Shown: positions 43,799 through 52,275 of the stretch, piece by piece
Numbering within the stretch: the stretch's first letter is position 1
Layout: each line of letters opens with the position of its first letter
From: Nitrospira sp.
GTDB lineage: Bacteria > Nitrospirota > Nitrospiria > Nitrospirales > Nitrospiraceae
NCBI GenBank assembly: GCA_005116745.1
Contig: SWDS01000006.1
Coordinates: 669,222-733,221 of the forward strand
Direction of reading: 5' to 3'
DNA length: 64,000 bases
Translations under genes and position numbers: made by a program
Notes under the pieces: generated by a model
The model's database searches: none
What the model saw: the letters and a program-made list of their open reading frames with translations, nothing else
What the model was told of the DNA's origin: nothing

Positions 43799-43918
43799 AG
43801 GATGCTGAAAAAGTCCGCCAGCTGCGTTCTCGCATCGCTCAAAGGCGCAACGTACCGAAGCGTACGTCTTGCCTTTTCACTCGCTGCGGCCTTGCTGGGT
43901 AGCCCTTTTGAGCATCCT
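43799..43918. repeat. Long imperfect palindrome, dispersed repeat copy 2 (120 bp)
   Basis: It is collinear with the copy at 23522 and begins AGGATGCTGAAAAAG; the right tip reads CTTTTGAGCATCCT, here the better inverted match. It lies between the carbamate kinase stop and the binding-protein start, splitting the catabolic genes from the transport genes, and may act as an attenuator or RNA-processing hairpin. Confidence 0.75.
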
Positions 43919-43930
43919 AAGCGTGCGGCA

Positions 43931-44881
43931 TTACTTCACAATAAATGTTCCCGTTTCGCCGGCCAGGGCGCGACCAATATTCTCAGGATTGGTGATCAGC
44001 CCGGTTTGTCCACCCCCTTCTATGAATTCGATCACGGCCTGAATCTTTGGTCCCATGCTGCCTCTATCGAATTGATTGTCCGCATAGTGTTGCCTTGCTT
44101 CAGCCACGGTCATACGGTCCAGCCATCGCCGGTCCGGCTTATTGAAGTTGATCGCCACCTTTTCGACCCCTGTGGAAACCAGCAACAAATCAGCCCCAAT
44201 ACCACGGGCCAGCAGGCTTGACGCTAAGTCCTTGTCAATAACAGCTTCGACGCCAATCAGGTTCCCTTCCTCGTCTTGAATCACAGGAATCCCACCGCCA
44301 CCGCAAGCAATGACGACAAATCCAGCCCGAGCCAAGAGGTTGATGGCCGCCAATTCGACAATGGTCTTTGGCTGCGGCGACGGCACAACTCGCCGCCACC
44401 CGCGTCCCGCATCTTCCTTGACCACCCATCCTTGGCGAGAAGCGAGCCGTTGCGCGGTCTGTTCGTCCATCTGAGATCCGATCGGTTTAGAGGGATCGGC
44501 AAATGCCGGGTCGTGTCGGTCCACCAAGGTCTGCGTGATGATGGCCACCGCCTTTCGATCGATCTTCTGCTTGCGAAATTCGTTGTAGAGGGCTTTGAGG
44601 AACATGTATCCGATGCCACCCTGTAGGTCGGCATCGGCATAGTCCATCGGCACGGGAGGAACTTCCTCTAAGGCTAATTCGGAGCGGCGCAGAATGAAGC
44701 CGACTTGAGGACCGGTCCCATGGGTGATGACGACATTCCACCCGACTGCGATCATGTCCGCGATGTGATGTGTCGTGATGACCGCCTCGCGACTTTGATC
44801 CGGAATCGATTGGTGATCCTTGTCGCGGATCAACGCGTTGCCTCCGACAGCGACGACGGCAAGTTTGTTAGAGGTTCCCAT
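43931..44881 (-). CDS. allK: Carbamate kinase (AllK/ArcC type)
   Basis: A 316-residue kinase that uses carbamoyl phosphate and ADP to make ATP, ammonia and CO2. Motifs: VVAVGGNALI, ITHGTGPQVGFILRR, QTLVDRHDPAFADPSKPIG, VVIACGGGGIPV, VEAVIDKDLASSLLA and GSMGPKIQAVIEFIE. No arginine deiminase or ornithine carbamoyltransferase gene is near, so this is not an arginine-fermentation kinase. Its neighbours are AllG and AllF, as in the E. coli allantoin locus (ybcF). The product ammonia would feed assimilation or nitrification. Confidence 0.92.
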   Translation of the reverse strand: MGTSNKLAVVAVGGNALIRDKDHQSIPDQSREAVITTHHIADMIAVGWNVVITHGTGPQVGFILRRSELALEEVPPVPMDYADADLQGGIGYMFLKALYNEFRKQKIDRKAVAIITQTLVDRHDPAFADPSKPIGSQMDEQTAQRLASRQGWVVKEDAGRGWRRVVPSPQPKTIVELAAINLLARAGFVVIACGGGGIPVIQDEEGNLIGVEAVIDKDLASSLLARGIGADLLLVSTGVEKVAINFNKPDRRWLDRMTVAEARQHYADNQFDRGSMGPKIQAVIEFIEGGGQTGLITNPENIGRALAGETGTFIVK

Positions 44882-44899
44882 AGGGTTCCTTCGAGTGCG

Positions 44900-46312
44900 T
44901 CACGTCGCACTTACCAACTTGGCCAGCGCAGACACGGCTTGTGTGAAGCAGGCGAGGGGAGCACGAGTGATCCCTGCTCCAATTTGCCCGACCCCTGCTT
45001 CGCGATGGGCAATCCCCGTGTTAATGATCGGTTGAATACCGGTATCGACGACCTTTCGGATGTCGATGCCCGCCGGTGAGCCGGCGAAGTTCAGTGCCGG
45101 CAGTGTGAAGGCATTGTTGCGGCCAATGGTGATATGCGTCATGGCCATGGTATTGTCGATCGCGTCCTGCGGCGTGCCGCCGACAAACTTGACGATGGCC
45201 GGGGACGCCGCCATGGCAAATCCGCCGACACCGGCGGTTTCAGTGATGGCACTATCTCCCAAGTCAGGCGCTGCGTCGGCCGCGCTGTATCCGGGAAAGA
45301 AGAGTCCATCGACGACCGGGGCTGGTGTCGTAAACCATCGGCTTCCGGTGCCGCTGACTCTGATGCCGAACTCGACACCATTACGGGCCATGGCTGTGAC
45401 CATACTGCTGCCCGGAACGCCATGGGCTGCGTCGGTCATCGCTTTGCAGGCTGCCATGGACAGATTTAAGAAGAAGTGGTCGTTGCCGGCGATGAACTCG
45501 ACGACCGCCGCGATGTCGGCAGCGGGGGTGCGTGTCTTCAACAATGCTGAGATGAGGCGTTTCAGGAACAACGAGGAGGCAGCAGCGTTACGATTATGCA
45601 CTTCGTCGCCCATGTGGAGGGCCTGCGCCATCATAGGCTTGAGGTCGACCCCGCCTAGGAGTTCAACGCTCGCTCGCAGGGCTGGTGCGAGTACCTGCCC
45701 CATCCATTTGAGACGGGTGATCACGTCGGGACCGTTGGCGCCGAACCTGAGCGCCTTGCCGAGGCCCTCGTTAAAGTTGCTGAACGCCTGATATCCGTTG
45801 GTCGTATTAGTCACTATCCAGACCGGCATGGATGGGCTGATGATCCCGGCCATCGGCCCGACGGCATTGTGGTGGTGGCAAGGCTCGAACGCGATGTCGC
45901 CGCTGGAAGCCATGGCCTCTGCCATGGTGAGATTTTCTGCCCAGCCCTCATAGAGAATAGCTCCGACGATGGCCCCCTTCATGGGCCCGCACATATCCTT
46001 CCACGCAATGGGAGGACCACTGTGCAGGATCATTCGCTCTGCGATGTTGGGCAGCATCTGGCTGGCGGTGCCCACGCCGTTCAACACCGGCTGGGCCGAT
46101 TGGTAAGCATCGAATGCTGTCTGGTTGGCGGTTTCAATGGAGAGCAGGTTGACCAACCTGGCCAACGCACGACCGACCTCCTGCTGCCCCTGAGCAGGCG
46201 GGGCCCATTCGATCTGGAGCACAGAACCGCCCGCCCTCGTGATGGAATCGGCGAAGGAAGATAGGCCGACATTCAAGACATGGAGCTTCTCCTGAAACAG
46301 GGCCTGTATCAC
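44900..46312 (-). CDS. allG: DUF1116 protein AllG (YlbE), carbamoyltransferase subunit
   Basis: A 470-residue protein: VLNVGLSSFADSI, a repeated VEWAPPA-like stretch (IEWAPPAQGQ), GIGTASQMLPNIAERMI-like region, then GPMAGIISPSMPVW and HMGDEVHNRNAAASSLF, all typical of the DUF1116 family. In enterobacteria it acts with FdrA (AllF) and YlbF (AllH) as oxamate carbamoyltransferase, which phosphorolyses oxalurate to oxamate and carbamoyl phosphate. It overlaps allF by 4 bases and precedes carbamate kinase by 18 bases. Confidence 0.88.
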   Translation of the reverse strand: MIQALFQEKLHVLNVGLSSFADSITRAGGSVLQIEWAPPAQGQQEVGRALARLVNLLSIETANQTAFDAYQSAQPVLNGVGTASQMLPNIAERMILHSGPPIAWKDMCGPMKGAIVGAILYEGWAENLTMAEAMASSGDIAFEPCHHHNAVGPMAGIISPSMPVWIVTNTTNGYQAFSNFNEGLGKALRFGANGPDVITRLKWMGQVLAPALRASVELLGGVDLKPMMAQALHMGDEVHNRNAAASSLFLKRLISALLKTRTPAADIAAVVEFIAGNDHFFLNLSMAACKAMTDAAHGVPGSSMVTAMARNGVEFGIRVSGTGSRWFTTPAPVVDGLFFPGYSAADAAPDLGDSAITETAGVGGFAMAASPAIVKFVGGTPQDAIDNTMAMTHITIGRNNAFTLPALNFAGSPAGIDIRKVVDTGIQPIINTGIAHREAGVGQIGAGITRAPLACFTQAVSALAKLVSAT

Positions 46313-47865
46313 AATCGTCCTCCGACGACGCTAGCCTTCTGGACGACAGAGGCAGCCATGCGCACGGCCTGAGCATTGCTCTCCGCAAGGATTACCCCGG
46401 CTTCTCGAAAAGCCGCTTCCTGCTTGGACAGATCCTGAGGGTCCGCTGCTGTGCCGCAGACGAATCCTATGACGGCCAGGTGCCTGCCCGCTTTGGTGGC
46501 AAGATCCCGCGCCTTCTGAATCGCCGGGACCATTTCAGCGGCAGGATCTGGGTGAGATCCGTAGCCAAGGACAACGTCCAATAGAATTACTGCTACCTCG
46601 GGTTCGCTGGCTTCCTTGATCAGCCGCTCATTTCGGAGCCGATGGTCGATCATGGGATGGGGGCGTCCGCGAGTGAAGAGATCGTCGCCCAGATCAATGA
46701 CCGTGTGCTTTCGACTGGTCCAGACATCGCTCAAACGATCCTCTGGCTCCACTGGAGTGTTGGAATTGATCTGCCCCAGTTCTTTCTTCAGGAGGAGCGA
46801 CGCCTCGTAGCAAAAGGTGCCGCCGCTATAGAGGCCCCGGATGTATCGCTGTTGTGGACCAAGAGGTGTGATGGAAGGAGAGGTCACAGTCGCTCTCCTG
46901 GCTTCGGGAATCCTGCCGTTGCCGAGCGCCACCGCCGCCGCTGCTGCATCCTCGAGCGTTGCGGCAGGGTAAATATTCTCGCGTCTCACTCGATCGGGAT
47001 CGGCACCAAGAAAATTGACGACCACCGGCTTGCCTGCGCCGCTGGCTGCCCCCAGTACCTTGCTGACTACTTCTGGTGACGGAGGTTTAGAAATGAGCAC
47101 AATGACGGAGGTGGAGGGATCGGCTGCCAGTGCCTTCAGGCCCTGAAGCATGGACATACCGCCGACATCGCGGTGCAGATCGTGTCCGCCCGTTCCGATC
47201 GCCTGCGAGATGCCACTGCCCCATCGGTCGACCAGGCAGGTCACCTGTTGGAGACCAGTGCCAGATGCGGCGACGACACCGATGACTCCGCGACGCACCA
47301 CATTCGCGAACGCAAGCGGGATGCCATTGATAATGGCGGTTCCGCAGTCCGGGCCCATGACAATGAGATCACGCTCCTGGGCGAACTGTTTGAGTGCGAT
47401 TTCGTCCTTAAGCTCGACGTTGTCGCTGAAGAGCATGACATTGAGGCCGAGACTCAAGGCCTTGAAGGCCTCCGCCGCGGCGTACTCGCCCGGCGTGGAG
47501 ATCAAAACGAGGTTTGCGCCGACGAGGTTCCCAAGCCCCATCTCGATGCTGCGCGGAGACATGCCGCGTGATTGTTCATTGCCGGTCGACGAAGGGGAAG
47601 GTTGCTTCAGCGCGGATTCTGCCGCAGTAAGCGCCGATTCAAGTGCCTCGGCATTTCCTTGAAGAGCGATCAACAAGTCGTTGGCGCCGGCTTCAACGGG
47701 TTCCGCCAACAGGCCCGCTTCCACAAGAAGTGTCACATTGTTGGGAGAGGCCATGATGGCCGACGCTTGTTCCACGCCAGGCAGCTTGGTAATCGTGGAA
47801 GACAGCTGCATCAACGAGACGGAATCACGATAGAAGTTCCGGATTATTTTTGTCGCCCTGGCCAT
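46309..47865 (-). CDS. allF: FdrA-family protein AllF, carbamoyltransferase subunit
   Basis: A 518-residue protein related to the succinyl-CoA synthetase alpha chain. N-terminal FYRDSVSLMQLS, the nucleotide-fold motif VMGPDCGTAIINGIPLAFAN, VVAASGTGLQQVTCLVDRWG and GTGGHDLHRDVGG, then the C-terminal ligase-like DVVLGYGSHPDPA are family hallmarks. It is the first gene of the compact run allF-allG-allK. The 305 bases upstream, which separate it from allH, hold a possible regulator site. Confidence 0.9.
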   Translation of the reverse strand: MARATKIIRNFYRDSVSLMQLSSTITKLPGVEQASAIMASPNNVTLLVEAGLLAEPVEAGANDLLIALQGNAEALESALTAAESALKQPSPSSTGNEQSRGMSPRSIEMGLGNLVGANLVLISTPGEYAAAEAFKALSLGLNVMLFSDNVELKDEIALKQFAQERDLIVMGPDCGTAIINGIPLAFANVVRRGVIGVVAASGTGLQQVTCLVDRWGSGISQAIGTGGHDLHRDVGGMSMLQGLKALAADPSTSVIVLISKPPSPEVVSKVLGAASGAGKPVVVNFLGADPDRVRRENIYPAATLEDAAAAAVALGNGRIPEARRATVTSPSITPLGPQQRYIRGLYSGGTFCYEASLLLKKELGQINSNTPVEPEDRLSDVWTSRKHTVIDLGDDLFTRGRPHPMIDHRLRNERLIKEASEPEVAVILLDVVLGYGSHPDPAAEMVPAIQKARDLATKAGRHLAVIGFVCGTAADPQDLSKQEAAFREAGVILAESNAQAVRMAASVVQKASVVGGRL

Positions 47866-48170
47866 GTAGACGGTCTCCCATCGACGTCTCGCCTTGGCAG
47901 GCTCACGGCGTCAACGTCAGGCGGGTAGGTGACCTCCCGCCGATGGCTTATTATGTGGCGAACGTCAAATCCAGCAGCGTGATGCCTCGTCTAAGAATAA
48001 GGAACGAACGACCGAAGAGTACGGCCGACTTACTATCTGATATTTGGCAGCTAACTTGAACACAAGATTGTATACCAAGTCAAGGGCAAAGCCGGGGTTC
48101 GAGTCATAGGCCGAATCAGCTCGAGGAACGACCATCGTCTCATCACCTCTTACATCTTTCGATTCTGGTT
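47866..48170. other. Gene-free spacer between allH and allF
   Basis: This 305-base stretch shows no convincing coding frame. It contains the TTGTATACCAA near-palindrome at 48068-48078 and probably carries the allF promoter. A 69-residue minus-strand frame (47965-48174) has no family resemblance and overlaps the allH end. Nothing else stands out. Confidence 0.5.
48068..48078. promoter_or_regulatory. Putative GntR/FCD operator
   Basis: TTGTATACCAA is a near-palindrome of the TTG-TATAC-CAA kind bound by several FadR/VanR-type GntR regulators. It lies about 200 bases upstream of allF. A related palindrome, ATTGTATGCAAT, lies at 50004-50015 upstream of the first GntR gene. Confidence 0.4.
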
Positions 48171-49151
48171 TCATGGTTGGGCCGTTGAATCGCAGAGAAC
48201 AGACAAACGAAGAAGGTCACTGAAAATCAGATGCGGAGGCAGGCCCTGCCAGACAAGACAGCCCAACAGCAGGCCTAACACCCCGTCGGAGCCAGAAGTA
48301 TGGCCGACTTGCAACGCGGCTTGCGTGGCTGCCCTGATGTTGCTCATATCGTTTGCCTGGGTCAGTCGCTGCGCTAATTTCGCGATCGATTCAGAGACAT
48401 GGCCCTTGGCTGCGGATCGGAGATAGGTGCAGCTAATTTCATTGGTATTCTGTGACACTTGGGACAGTTCAGAGCCTAAGGCCATCAGAAATTGCATCCG
48501 AGATAGGCTGGCCCCTGCCGTGCACCATAATCCGGCCAAATAACCCACGAGAAAATCATCGCCTGAGGGAGTCAATCCGTACCCAAGTCCGATCAGTGAT
48601 TGAACGGAGATCATGGCCTCTCTTAATTGGAGGCGACATGTCGTCTGTAGGAGTGACGGGATAGTGTAAGCACCCTGTTGGAGAAGAATCTCCGTGGCCG
48701 CTGGCGTGATAGGTCGTCCTTCTGATAGGAAAAAAGCACCCAGATTCTCCGACATGCCACTTTTATAATGATGCAATTTCAATTCGGACCAAGCAACTGC
48801 CCAGGATTGAGCATGAGTGGGCCGGCAAAGATCGATGTGCAACCCTTTGAGATCGATGTGCCAGGGGCGTGCAGGTCGCAGATCGACGGAACACTCAGTT
48901 CCGTTGATGCGGAGTATTCCTCCCCGACATGCGGCTGATTGTCCAACTCGAAGGGTATGAAGGAAGTCAAAATGAGATGAGGTGTCTAAGCGAATGCCGT
49001 GAGGGACATTGCCTTTCTGGCATGGGAGTAGGGTCAGCAGCGTACCAGACTCTAGCGATACATTGCAGGCCTGGCGGAACACGCTATGCACGGTTCCGCT
49101 GAAAGGATGTGATGGTACCTGAATGCCGACCGAAAGGGCCTGGAAGCGCAC
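48171..49151 (-). CDS. allH: DUF2877 protein AllH (YlbF), carbamoyltransferase subunit
   Basis: A 326-residue protein with the DUF2877 signature GLGYGLTPSGDDFLVGYLAGL near residue 190, an earlier GTVHSVFRQACNV, and a late VGHTSGSDGVLGLLLG. In the E. coli locus this is the third subunit of oxamate carbamoyltransferase. Here it sits upstream of allF, separated by 305 bases, and 38 bases after the first GntR gene, a rearranged order compared with enterobacteria. Confidence 0.85.
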   Translation of the reverse strand: MRFQALSVGIQVPSHPFSGTVHSVFRQACNVSLESGTLLTLLPCQKGNVPHGIRLDTSSHFDFLHTLRVGQSAACRGGILRINGTECSVDLRPARPWHIDLKGLHIDLCRPTHAQSWAVAWSELKLHHYKSGMSENLGAFFLSEGRPITPAATEILLQQGAYTIPSLLQTTCRLQLREAMISVQSLIGLGYGLTPSGDDFLVGYLAGLWCTAGASLSRMQFLMALGSELSQVSQNTNEISCTYLRSAAKGHVSESIAKLAQRLTQANDMSNIRAATQAALQVGHTSGSDGVLGLLLGCLVWQGLPPHLIFSDLLRLSVLCDSTAQP

Positions 49152-49189
49152 GATGGGTACCCCATCGTCCCGAAATTACGGGGCGTTCA

Positions 49190-49900
49190 TTAGGTTTTCA
49201 TCGAGTAGGCTCTGGCCAATGCATCCTTGATCGCCGTATGGACGTTGTTGCGCCCCTCTTCGATGTTTTGTTGCATGGCGGCGCGCGCCTTCCGTCCATC
49301 CTTGGCGGCGATGTGCTTCAGGATCTCCAGATGTTGACGGCATGTGCTTTCGGCTCGATCGGCCTTGTCAAAATCGATCATACGAAAAAGCATCAATCGT
49401 TCGTTGATGGTACGAAGGTACCGCAAAAGCGTCTTGTTCCCTGCAGCATGGGCGAGCATCTCGTGAAACTGAGTGTCTAGTCTGGCGAGTTCCTCGGCCT
49501 TCTTGGAAGATCCGTTCAGCAGGTCGGTCCATGTCCGCTTCAGCTTAACCAAGTCTTCTATATCATTCTCATTGAGCGGACCTCTTCTCGCCAAGCACTC
49601 AACGGCATATAGTTCCAACGCGACGCGGACCTCGTACAGCTCCTCGATCTCATTGATGTTGTGCTGCCTGACCACGTAGCCACGATTCGGCAATTTTTTT
49701 ACGAATCCGTCGGTTGCCAGTACACGGAGTGCTTCCCGCACAGGGCTCCGACTCACGTTGAATATCTTGCAGAGTTCGACTTCGGTCAGCCGATGTTCGG
49801 GTGGGTAGTGCCAGTGAATGATCTGTTCTTTCAGCGTGGCGACAATTGATGCACTCAGGTTGGATGGTTCTCTTTCCACCATTCGGTCGTTTCGAATCAT
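49190..49900 (-). CDS. GntR/FCD-family transcription regulator 1
   Basis: A 236-residue regulator: winged helix with RLTEVELCKIFNVSRSPVREALRVLATDG (residues about 38-66), then an all-helical FCD effector domain with LDTQFHEMLAHAAGN and CRQHLEILKHIAAKDGRKA. His and Asp residues of the FCD metal/ligand site are present. It is a close paralogue of the gene at 50157. Being next to allH it probably controls the ureide genes, with a ureide or carboxylate as signal. Confidence 0.9.
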   Translation of the reverse strand: MIRNDRMVEREPSNLSASIVATLKEQIIHWHYPPEHRLTEVELCKIFNVSRSPVREALRVLATDGFVKKLPNRGYVVRQHNINEIEELYEVRVALELYAVECLARRGPLNENDIEDLVKLKRTWTDLLNGSSKKAEELARLDTQFHEMLAHAAGNKTLLRYLRTINERLMLFRMIDFDKADRAESTCRQHLEILKHIAAKDGRKARAAMQQNIEEGRNNVHTAIKDALARAYSMKT

Positions 49901-50003
49901 TATGTTCTTTCGGGACTCCGAGCCTCAGGAATAATCCAAGGTGGATGGCACATGAGGTACGGGCAGACAACCGGTTTTACTTCCTGCGGCGCCAACGCTA
50001 TGC

Positions 50004-50015
50004 ATTGTATGCAAT
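50004..50015. promoter_or_regulatory. Putative GntR operator upstream of regulator 1
   Basis: ATTGTATGCAAT, palindromic except for one central mismatch, lies about 105 bases before the regulator 1 start, between the two regulator genes. It suggests autoregulation or cross-control by the second regulator. Confidence 0.4.
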
Positions 50016-50156
50016 AAGGTCTACGAAGTTCAATCTGTCTGGACGTCTTGCTCGTGCGCACTCTCACGGTATGAACAATGTCGAGCGTTGGGAGGGGGGA
50101 TGGGACGAGGCGAACCCAAGATGCCGACCATCGTTCCAGAGCAGACGCAGTACAAT

Positions 50157-50846
50157 TTAGGTATTCTTTAAGTAAGCTCTGGCCAGCGCATCCTTGATCG
50201 TTGTAGGGATGAGGCGGCGTCCTTCCTCGATATTCATCTGCATGGCGGCACGCGCACCTAGGGCATCCTTGGCCACAATCCGATTCAAAATCTCCAGATG
50301 TTGGTGGCAGGTGTGTTTCGCACGGTCTCGTCTCTCGAAATCGAGCATTCGAAACAGCCTGAGGCGTTCATTGATGGTCCGAAGGTGCCGCAGAAGAGAT
50401 TTATTTCCCAGGGCTCGGGCCAGTGTATCGTGAAAGAGTGTGTCCAGGATGGCGAATTCCTCTGGTTTCTTGGACGATTCCTTCAAAAGTTCGGTCCAGG
50501 TTTGTTTAAGGTCGGCAAGATCGGCAGCAAGCTGTGTCGTCTGTTTCTTGGTCGCGAGGCGTTCGACGGTATAGAGCTCCAGGGCTAGGCGTACCTCATA
50601 CAGCTCCTCGATTTCTTCGATGTTATACTGCTTGACCGCGTAACTCCGATTCGGCAGTTTTTTGACGAAGCCATCAGCTGCCAACACCCGGAGCGCCTCC
50701 CGAACTGGACTGCGGCTCACGCCGAAAGTCTTGCACAATTCGTCTTCGGTTAACCGGTGTTCCGGCGGGTAGTGCCAGTGAACGATGTGTTCCTTCAGTG
50801 TGTTCACGACGGACGAGCTTAGGTTCGAGGAGCCGTGTTTTTTCAT
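50157..50846 (-). CDS. GntR/FCD-family transcription regulator 2
   Basis: A 229-residue paralogue of regulator 1, matching along its whole length (IVHWHYPPEHRLTEDELCKTF, SRSPVREALRVLAADGFVKKL, then an FCD domain with LDTLFHDTLARALGN and HQHLEILNRIVAKDALGARA). The start at 50846 (MKKHGSS) has GGGAGG 5 bases before it; the frame is open to 51221 but the extension is non-coding in character. The pair arose by tandem duplication; the effector pockets differ enough to allow two signals. Confidence 0.88.
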   Translation of the reverse strand: MKKHGSSNLSSSVVNTLKEHIVHWHYPPEHRLTEDELCKTFGVSRSPVREALRVLAADGFVKKLPNRSYAVKQYNIEEIEELYEVRLALELYTVERLATKKQTTQLAADLADLKQTWTELLKESSKKPEEFAILDTLFHDTLARALGNKSLLRHLRTINERLRLFRMLDFERRDRAKHTCHQHLEILNRIVAKDALGARAAMQMNIEEGRRLIPTTIKDALARAYLKNT

Positions 50847-50985
50847 TCGATCCTCCCGACGAGCTATCTTTGTCATCTGTGCTTCTCCATCGGGCAGGCA
50901 TCTTGCCCCTGAGATGTTGGGTGCCAATAGGAAATGTCTGGTCTGAGGGGTGGGCATATGACGGTCGCTTGACCGATGAGGCTCA

Positions 50986-51528
50986 TCAGTAGTAGGGCCA
51001 GGCGTGCCAGTATGGAGACCAGTAGGGTCCCCAATAGGGGCCAGGGCCGATGGGACGGCGAATGCGAGGAGGCTCCTCGTCGTTCTCGGTCCACACGCGC
51101 AGATTGGTGACGTTGAGAAGTGGGTAGGTGTACTCCGTCTCATCGAGTGGGAGAGTGACAGACCCAGCCATCTCTCCTGTAACGGTGACAAATGTACCGG
51201 GGGGGATCGTTGCAGGATCAAGGAATTGCTTCTGTATCGCGATGAATCGGCCCTGGGATTTGCTGAGGTCCATGGTTGGCTGGAGAGAGGAGTTCAGCGC
51301 CAATTGAAGAACTTCGATCCGTGTCCCCTCCTTCAAGCGCCTTGCGCCCAGCACCTTCCCTCCGAACGTCACCGGCTGTCCGTTGTATGATCCTGGTGTC
51401 TCCTGCACCTGCGCATAACTGATCTGAGAAGGGGCTGCAGGCACGGCGCCGGTCAGGTTTCCGTTTGAGGCACAGCCGGATACAATCAACAGCACCGACG
51501 CGATCCAAACAGGCCAAGATATTCGCAT
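50986..51528 (-). CDS. Slp-family outer-membrane lipoprotein
   Basis: A 180-residue lipoprotein, lipobox LLIVSGC. The mature part shows the Slp pattern: YNGQPVTFGGKVLGARRLKEG, IEVLQLALNS, GRFIAIQKQFLDPATIPPGTFVTVTG, then YTYPLLNVTNLRVW. The C-terminal tail is rich in Pro, Tyr and Trp (GPYWGPYWSPYWHAW). E. coli Slp is a starvation/acid-induced outer-membrane lipoprotein; the function is poorly known. The start at 51528 is chosen for the signal peptide; the frame opens at 51564. Confidence 0.82.
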   Translation of the reverse strand: MRISWPVWIASVLLIVSGCASNGNLTGAVPAAPSQISYAQVQETPGSYNGQPVTFGGKVLGARRLKEGTRIEVLQLALNSSLQPTMDLSKSQGRFIAIQKQFLDPATIPPGTFVTVTGEMAGSVTLPLDETEYTYPLLNVTNLRVWTENDEEPPRIRRPIGPGPYWGPYWSPYWHAWPYY

Positions 51529-51609
51529 GACAAGAGTATAACAGAGCACAAGGAGGCGCTCCATCCGCTATAATGGGGCACGACTATTTACCCGTGAAAG
51601 GAGTTTCAG

Positions 51610-52266
51610 ATGAACGGTCGGACGATGTCGATCTGGACGTGTGTGCTTGTAGTTGTGGGTGCGATTGGGTTTGTGCATGCACCGGTGAGTGCCGCTGTGG
51701 ACAAGCCGGAACTGAAGGGCAAGTTCGAGATCCTCAAGGATGAGCCGTCGACTCATCAACCAGGCAAGGTGAAGGTGATCGAATTTGCGGATTTCTATTG
51801 CCCGCATTGTCATCACTTCGAGGAGACAGGGGTCCCTCTGTTACTGAAGGAATTTGGGAATAAGGTCGAGGTCACCATGGTCGGATTTCCCGTGATTCCT
51901 GGGAAGCTGCCGACCCCGTTTGACATGTATGAGCAGGCAAAACTGATGGGCAAAGGCGATCAGATGAAGGCTGTCTTGTTCCGCATCATTCACAAGGAAA
52001 AGCTCGATGGGGTGCTGGATCGTTCCATTCGCGCCATGTTGATCAGGGAGGTCGGGTTGGACGTCAACATGTTCGAAATGGGAATGGAAAGTGGAAAGCC
52101 GGCCAAGCTGTTTGAAGAGGGGCGTCGATGGGGCGAACGGATCAAGGTGTCATCCACGCCGTCGCTCTTGCTGGACGGGAATATCAAGGTCGATGGTGCG
52201 AACATGACACCTGAGAACGTCATCAGCATTATCCGGAGCATTCTCGAAGCGGACCGGAAGAAGTAG
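51610..52266 (+). CDS. DsbA-family thiol-disulfide oxidoreductase
   Basis: A 218-residue periplasmic protein (signal IWTCVLVVVGAIGFVHAPVSA). Active site FADFYCPHCHHFEE near residue 62, helical insert, and cis-Pro region VSSTPSLLLDG. It would introduce or isomerise disulfides. AAAGGAG precedes the ATG. It stands 9 bases before the sigma factor gene, so it may share its transcript and supply folding of copper-resistance proteins. Confidence 0.9.
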   Translation: MNGRTMSIWTCVLVVVGAIGFVHAPVSAAVDKPELKGKFEILKDEPSTHQPGKVKVIEFADFYCPHCHHFEETGVPLLLKEFGNKVEVTMVGFPVIPGKLPTPFDMYEQAKLMGKGDQMKAVLFRIIHKEKLDGVLDRSIRAMLIREVGLDVNMFEMGMESGKPAKLFEEGRRWGERIKVSSTPSLLLDGNIKVDGANMTPENVISIIRSILEADRKK

Positions 52267-52275
52267 CGGTTAGTA

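Noticed and set aside
43759-43842. N-terminal extension of the binding protein
   Set aside because: These 28 residues are encoded by the palindromic repeat and precede a proper ribosome site and Tat signal at 43758.
43931-49151. Reading the All genes as a standard allantoin pathway
   Set aside because: No allantoinase, allantoate or ureidoglycolate enzymes are in the window; BiuH and the AtzF-C-like gene point elsewhere.
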